In this document: positions 62,397 to 64,000 of the stretch, piece after piece | How positions within the stretch are numbered: position 1 is the stretch's first letter | Layout: the number at the start of each line of letters is the position of its first letter | DNA from: Geitlerinema sp. BBD 1991-9 | GTDB taxonomy: Bacteria > Cyanobacteriota > Cyanobacteriia > Cyanobacteriales > Geitlerinemataceae | NCBI GenBank assembly: GCA_001657325.1 | Contig: LWRO01000013.1 | Span: forward strand, 17,747 to 81,746 | Direction of reading: 5' to 3' | Length of the DNA: 64,000 nucleotides | The notes under the pieces: model-generated | What the model was told of the DNA's origin: nothing | The model's input: the letters and a program-made list of their open reading frames with translations, nothing else | The model's database searches: none | Made by a program: the position numbers and the translations under genes

Positions 62397-62846
62397 AAGG
62401 TCTCGATCGAATAGCGGAGTGGGTTTCTATTCCTTTTTTCACCAATGGCTGGAATTGTCAGGATGGTTAGTTTAGGCTTGTTTCCGCGCGTCGGAGGGGG
62501 TGGCGGAAATGGTGGGGGGAGGGGTTGGGTTGTCAACTCTCAACATTTCAGGATGCGTCAAAGCGATTTGAGGGATCGATCCACGAAATAACGCTTGCTA
62601 GGATGGAATCGGGCATTTTAACTGTCTCGTTACAACGATTTTTGAACGATTTTTGTCGGAACGAGCATTCGACAGTCTCTTCACGGTAAGCTTTCCGAGT
62701 ATATCGATCGCGTTAGAGCAAACCAGTCCGTAACGATGCCTGTTGCCCTGACTTGGTTATCTGGGTTCGATAGAAAACATCCTCTTGAAGTAATGGGTGA
62801 CTGAGCTTGAAGCCAGCGCTGTCTCGCAATTAGGAAGTTTCTCCCT
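62397..62846. other. divergent intergenic region, nothing recognised
   Basis: This 450-bp gap lies between the leftward TPR gene and the rightward coiled-coil gene and must carry both promoters. No RNA, ORF or clear hairpin was found. Confidence 0.45.
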
Positions 62847-63545
62847 ATGATCCCTTCCGACTTTTTTCAACAGCGACTCCAAGATTTGGCAGATAACATC
62901 GCCGAAGATCGGAAACTGCTTAAGGAATTCGAGGATGAATTGCGCTACGAAACCGATCCTCGGACGAAAGCTCGGTATCGACGGGAAATTGAGCGACAGC
63001 AAGAATCCGTCGCGAAATACCGACAGGAATATGCGGAATTACAAACAGAATTACAACAGAGCGTAACCGATCGCCCTTCGGCTCAAATGGCAGAAGTGGG
63101 CAGCCAGTTACAACAGATGGATGCCAAGTTAAATCTTTTGCTGAGCAGTCAGGTGGCGATCTATGAAGATCTCAATCGAATGCGTCAATCTCTGTTGAAC
63201 CGCTACGATGCAGGCGAACAGGGGTTGATTGAGGCGATCGCTCAGCAGCTCGATCGATCTCAACTCGTGCTGACGCAAAATCTGCTCGAGGCATTGGAAA
63301 GCGATCGCGTCTCGGAACCCGAGATGAAGCAGATGTTGGCGGTGTTGGAAGAACGGATTCCGGCTTTACCCCCCAGTCAGGCTGCGGTACTCCACGATCC
63401 GGAATTGGATGCCAAACACAAGATTAAAGTGACACTGCCGATTATTCCGATGCTGGTGGGATATGAGGGGGAGTTGGAGTTGGGAGGCGGATTCAACGTC
63501 AAGTCAGCCTGGGAACAACTGATCGCCAAGCTACGGAGGAAGTAA
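62847..63545 (+). CDS. coiled-coil effector-associated-type protein
   Basis: This 232-residue protein has a charged helical N-terminus (LQDLADNIAEDRKLLKEFED and RTKARYRREIERQQESVAKY), a coiled coil, a short alanine-poor helix bundle, and a C-terminal segment DPELDAKHKIKVTLPIIPML plus YEGELELGGGF. These pieces occur as N-terminal modules of cyanobacterial signalling and conflict proteins and also stand alone next to them. It is three bases from the next gene and probably works with it. Confidence 0.7.
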   Translation: MIPSDFFQQRLQDLADNIAEDRKLLKEFEDELRYETDPRTKARYRREIERQQESVAKYRQEYAELQTELQQSVTDRPSAQMAEVGSQLQQMDAKLNLLLSSQVAIYEDLNRMRQSLLNRYDAGEQGLIEAIAQQLDRSQLVLTQNLLEALESDRVSEPEMKQMLAVLEERIPALPPSQAAVLHDPELDAKHKIKVTLPIIPMLVGYEGELELGGGFNVKSAWEQLIAKLRRK

Positions 63546-63548
63546 GCC

Positions 63549-63923
63549 GTGGATTCAAGTCAACACCTGCAAGAAGAACTGGCACAGGATCTCAAGTTGC
63601 TGAAGAAGCTAGAGGAGAGGCGACGTTGCGAAGACGATCCGCGTCGGCGGCAGAAGTTAGAGACTGACATTAGAGAAATCAAGCAACAAATCTCTAAACG
63701 AAAAGCTGAGCTACCTCCTGTACCTATAGATCCGCCGCTAGTTTCGTCCCCTCAACAAGATCGAAAGTTGGTGGGATGGGTGGCAATTGTGCTTGTGGCG
63801 ATGGGCATTCTATACACAAGGTTGCGCCCTCCGCAGCTTAGGCCAACACCTGAACCCCCAGATTACACCCAACTTGAAAACTACCTGAAGTCGAGACAAT
63901 GGGAAAAGGCCGATTTAGCATGA
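63549..63923 (+). CDS. GUN4-domain protein, truncated
   Basis: This 124-residue product starts at GTG with a charged helix similar to its upstream neighbour (LQEELAQDLKLLKKLEE). A membrane segment follows (about 74-92, KLVGWVAIVLVAMGILYTRL), then a Pro-rich linker and the first 17 residues of a GUN4 domain (DYTQLENYLKSRQWEKADLA). A whole GUN4 domain has about 140 residues and binds tetrapyrroles. Here a stop follows the first helix, and a hairpin-rich sequence begins beside it. The gene is likely broken by an insertion whose body lies outside the window. Confidence 0.65.
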   Translation: MDSSQHLQEELAQDLKLLKKLEERRRCEDDPRRRQKLETDIREIKQQISKRKAELPPVPIDPPLVSSPQQDRKLVGWVAIVLVAMGILYTRLRPPQLRPTPEPPDYTQLENYLKSRQWEKADLA

Positions 63924-63924
63924 A

Positions 63925-64000
63925 ACCGCGAGAATCCTCCGCTTCTAATCTCCGATTGAAGCGGAGATGAATTGCGGCGGTAAGGTGGCGGGTAGCCGTT
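63925..64000. mobile_element. possible end of an IS200/IS605-type element
   Basis: Arms CTCCGCTTC (63937-63945) and GAAGCGGAG (63958-63966) pair perfectly. An inner AATC-TCC-GATT extends the stem after a one-base bulge. The context GAATCCTCCGC next to a long hairpin recalls the ends of IS200/IS605 elements with TnpB. The rest would lie to the right of the window. Confidence 0.4.

Overview
The window reads as chromosome from a filamentous-type cyanobacterium. The evidence is a set of cyanobacterial protein families (NblB-like HEAT protein, DUF1825, DUF760, DUF2358, DUF3318, SLH-domain porin, GUN4 remnant), LL-diaminopimelate aminotransferase, squalene-hopene cyclase, a ThrRS without a TGS domain, heptanucleotide tandem repeats, and a very high density of the palindrome CGATCG, mostly as TCGATCGA. 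No rRNA operon or CRISPR array was seen; there is one tRNA (Ser-GGA). Species cannot be assigned from this text.

Layout. 1-12.3 kb: an alpha/beta hydrolase, a small zinc-ribbon protein, a GT4 glycosyltransferase, gamma-glutamyltransferase, a Tat-exported multicopper oxidase, thrS, an AT-rich acyltransferase, a glutaredoxin-like protein, murE and tRNA-Ser. 12.5-23.2 kb: housekeeping genes (ferredoxin, coiled-coil/EamA transporter, SNase-like nuclease, tyrS, PBP1A, DUF1825, tsaB, VOC protein, Get3-like ATPase, DUF2358). 23.4-31.9 kb: an AT-rich stretch of exported and membrane proteins, including a four-gene operon ending in an HTTM-like membrane protein, an orphan histidine kinase, an SLH porin and an AAC(6')-like acetyltransferase. 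32.7-38.1 kb: one 1797-residue modular protein (PA14, Calx-beta, two pectate-lyase-like beta-helices, RTX C-terminus). 38.4-40 kb: an unknown protein and a decayed IS630-type transposase. 40-52.7 kb: priA, a paired M16 peptidase locus, nblB-like gene, CBS protein, small redox and DUF genes, dapL.

53.0-60.5 kb is the accessory region. A cytosine methyltransferase converges on a translationally coupled DUF262 + HEPN (MAE_28990/MAE_18760-like) pair. Then comes squalene-hopene cyclase, and on its far side a second cytosine methyltransferase with a TdeIII-like restriction endonuclease. These genes are AT-richer than the backbone, which suggests acquisition. The DUF262-HEPN-methyltransferase cassette is the best candidate for a poorly described defence or conflict system here. 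The window closes with a TPR protein, a coiled-coil protein and a GUN4-domain gene cut off at its C-terminus next to a long hairpin that resembles an IS200/IS605-type end.

Two short elements (31946-32046 and 48853-48981) share 12-bp terminal inverted repeats and are each flanked by a perfect 8-bp direct repeat, so they appear to be members of one MITE family.
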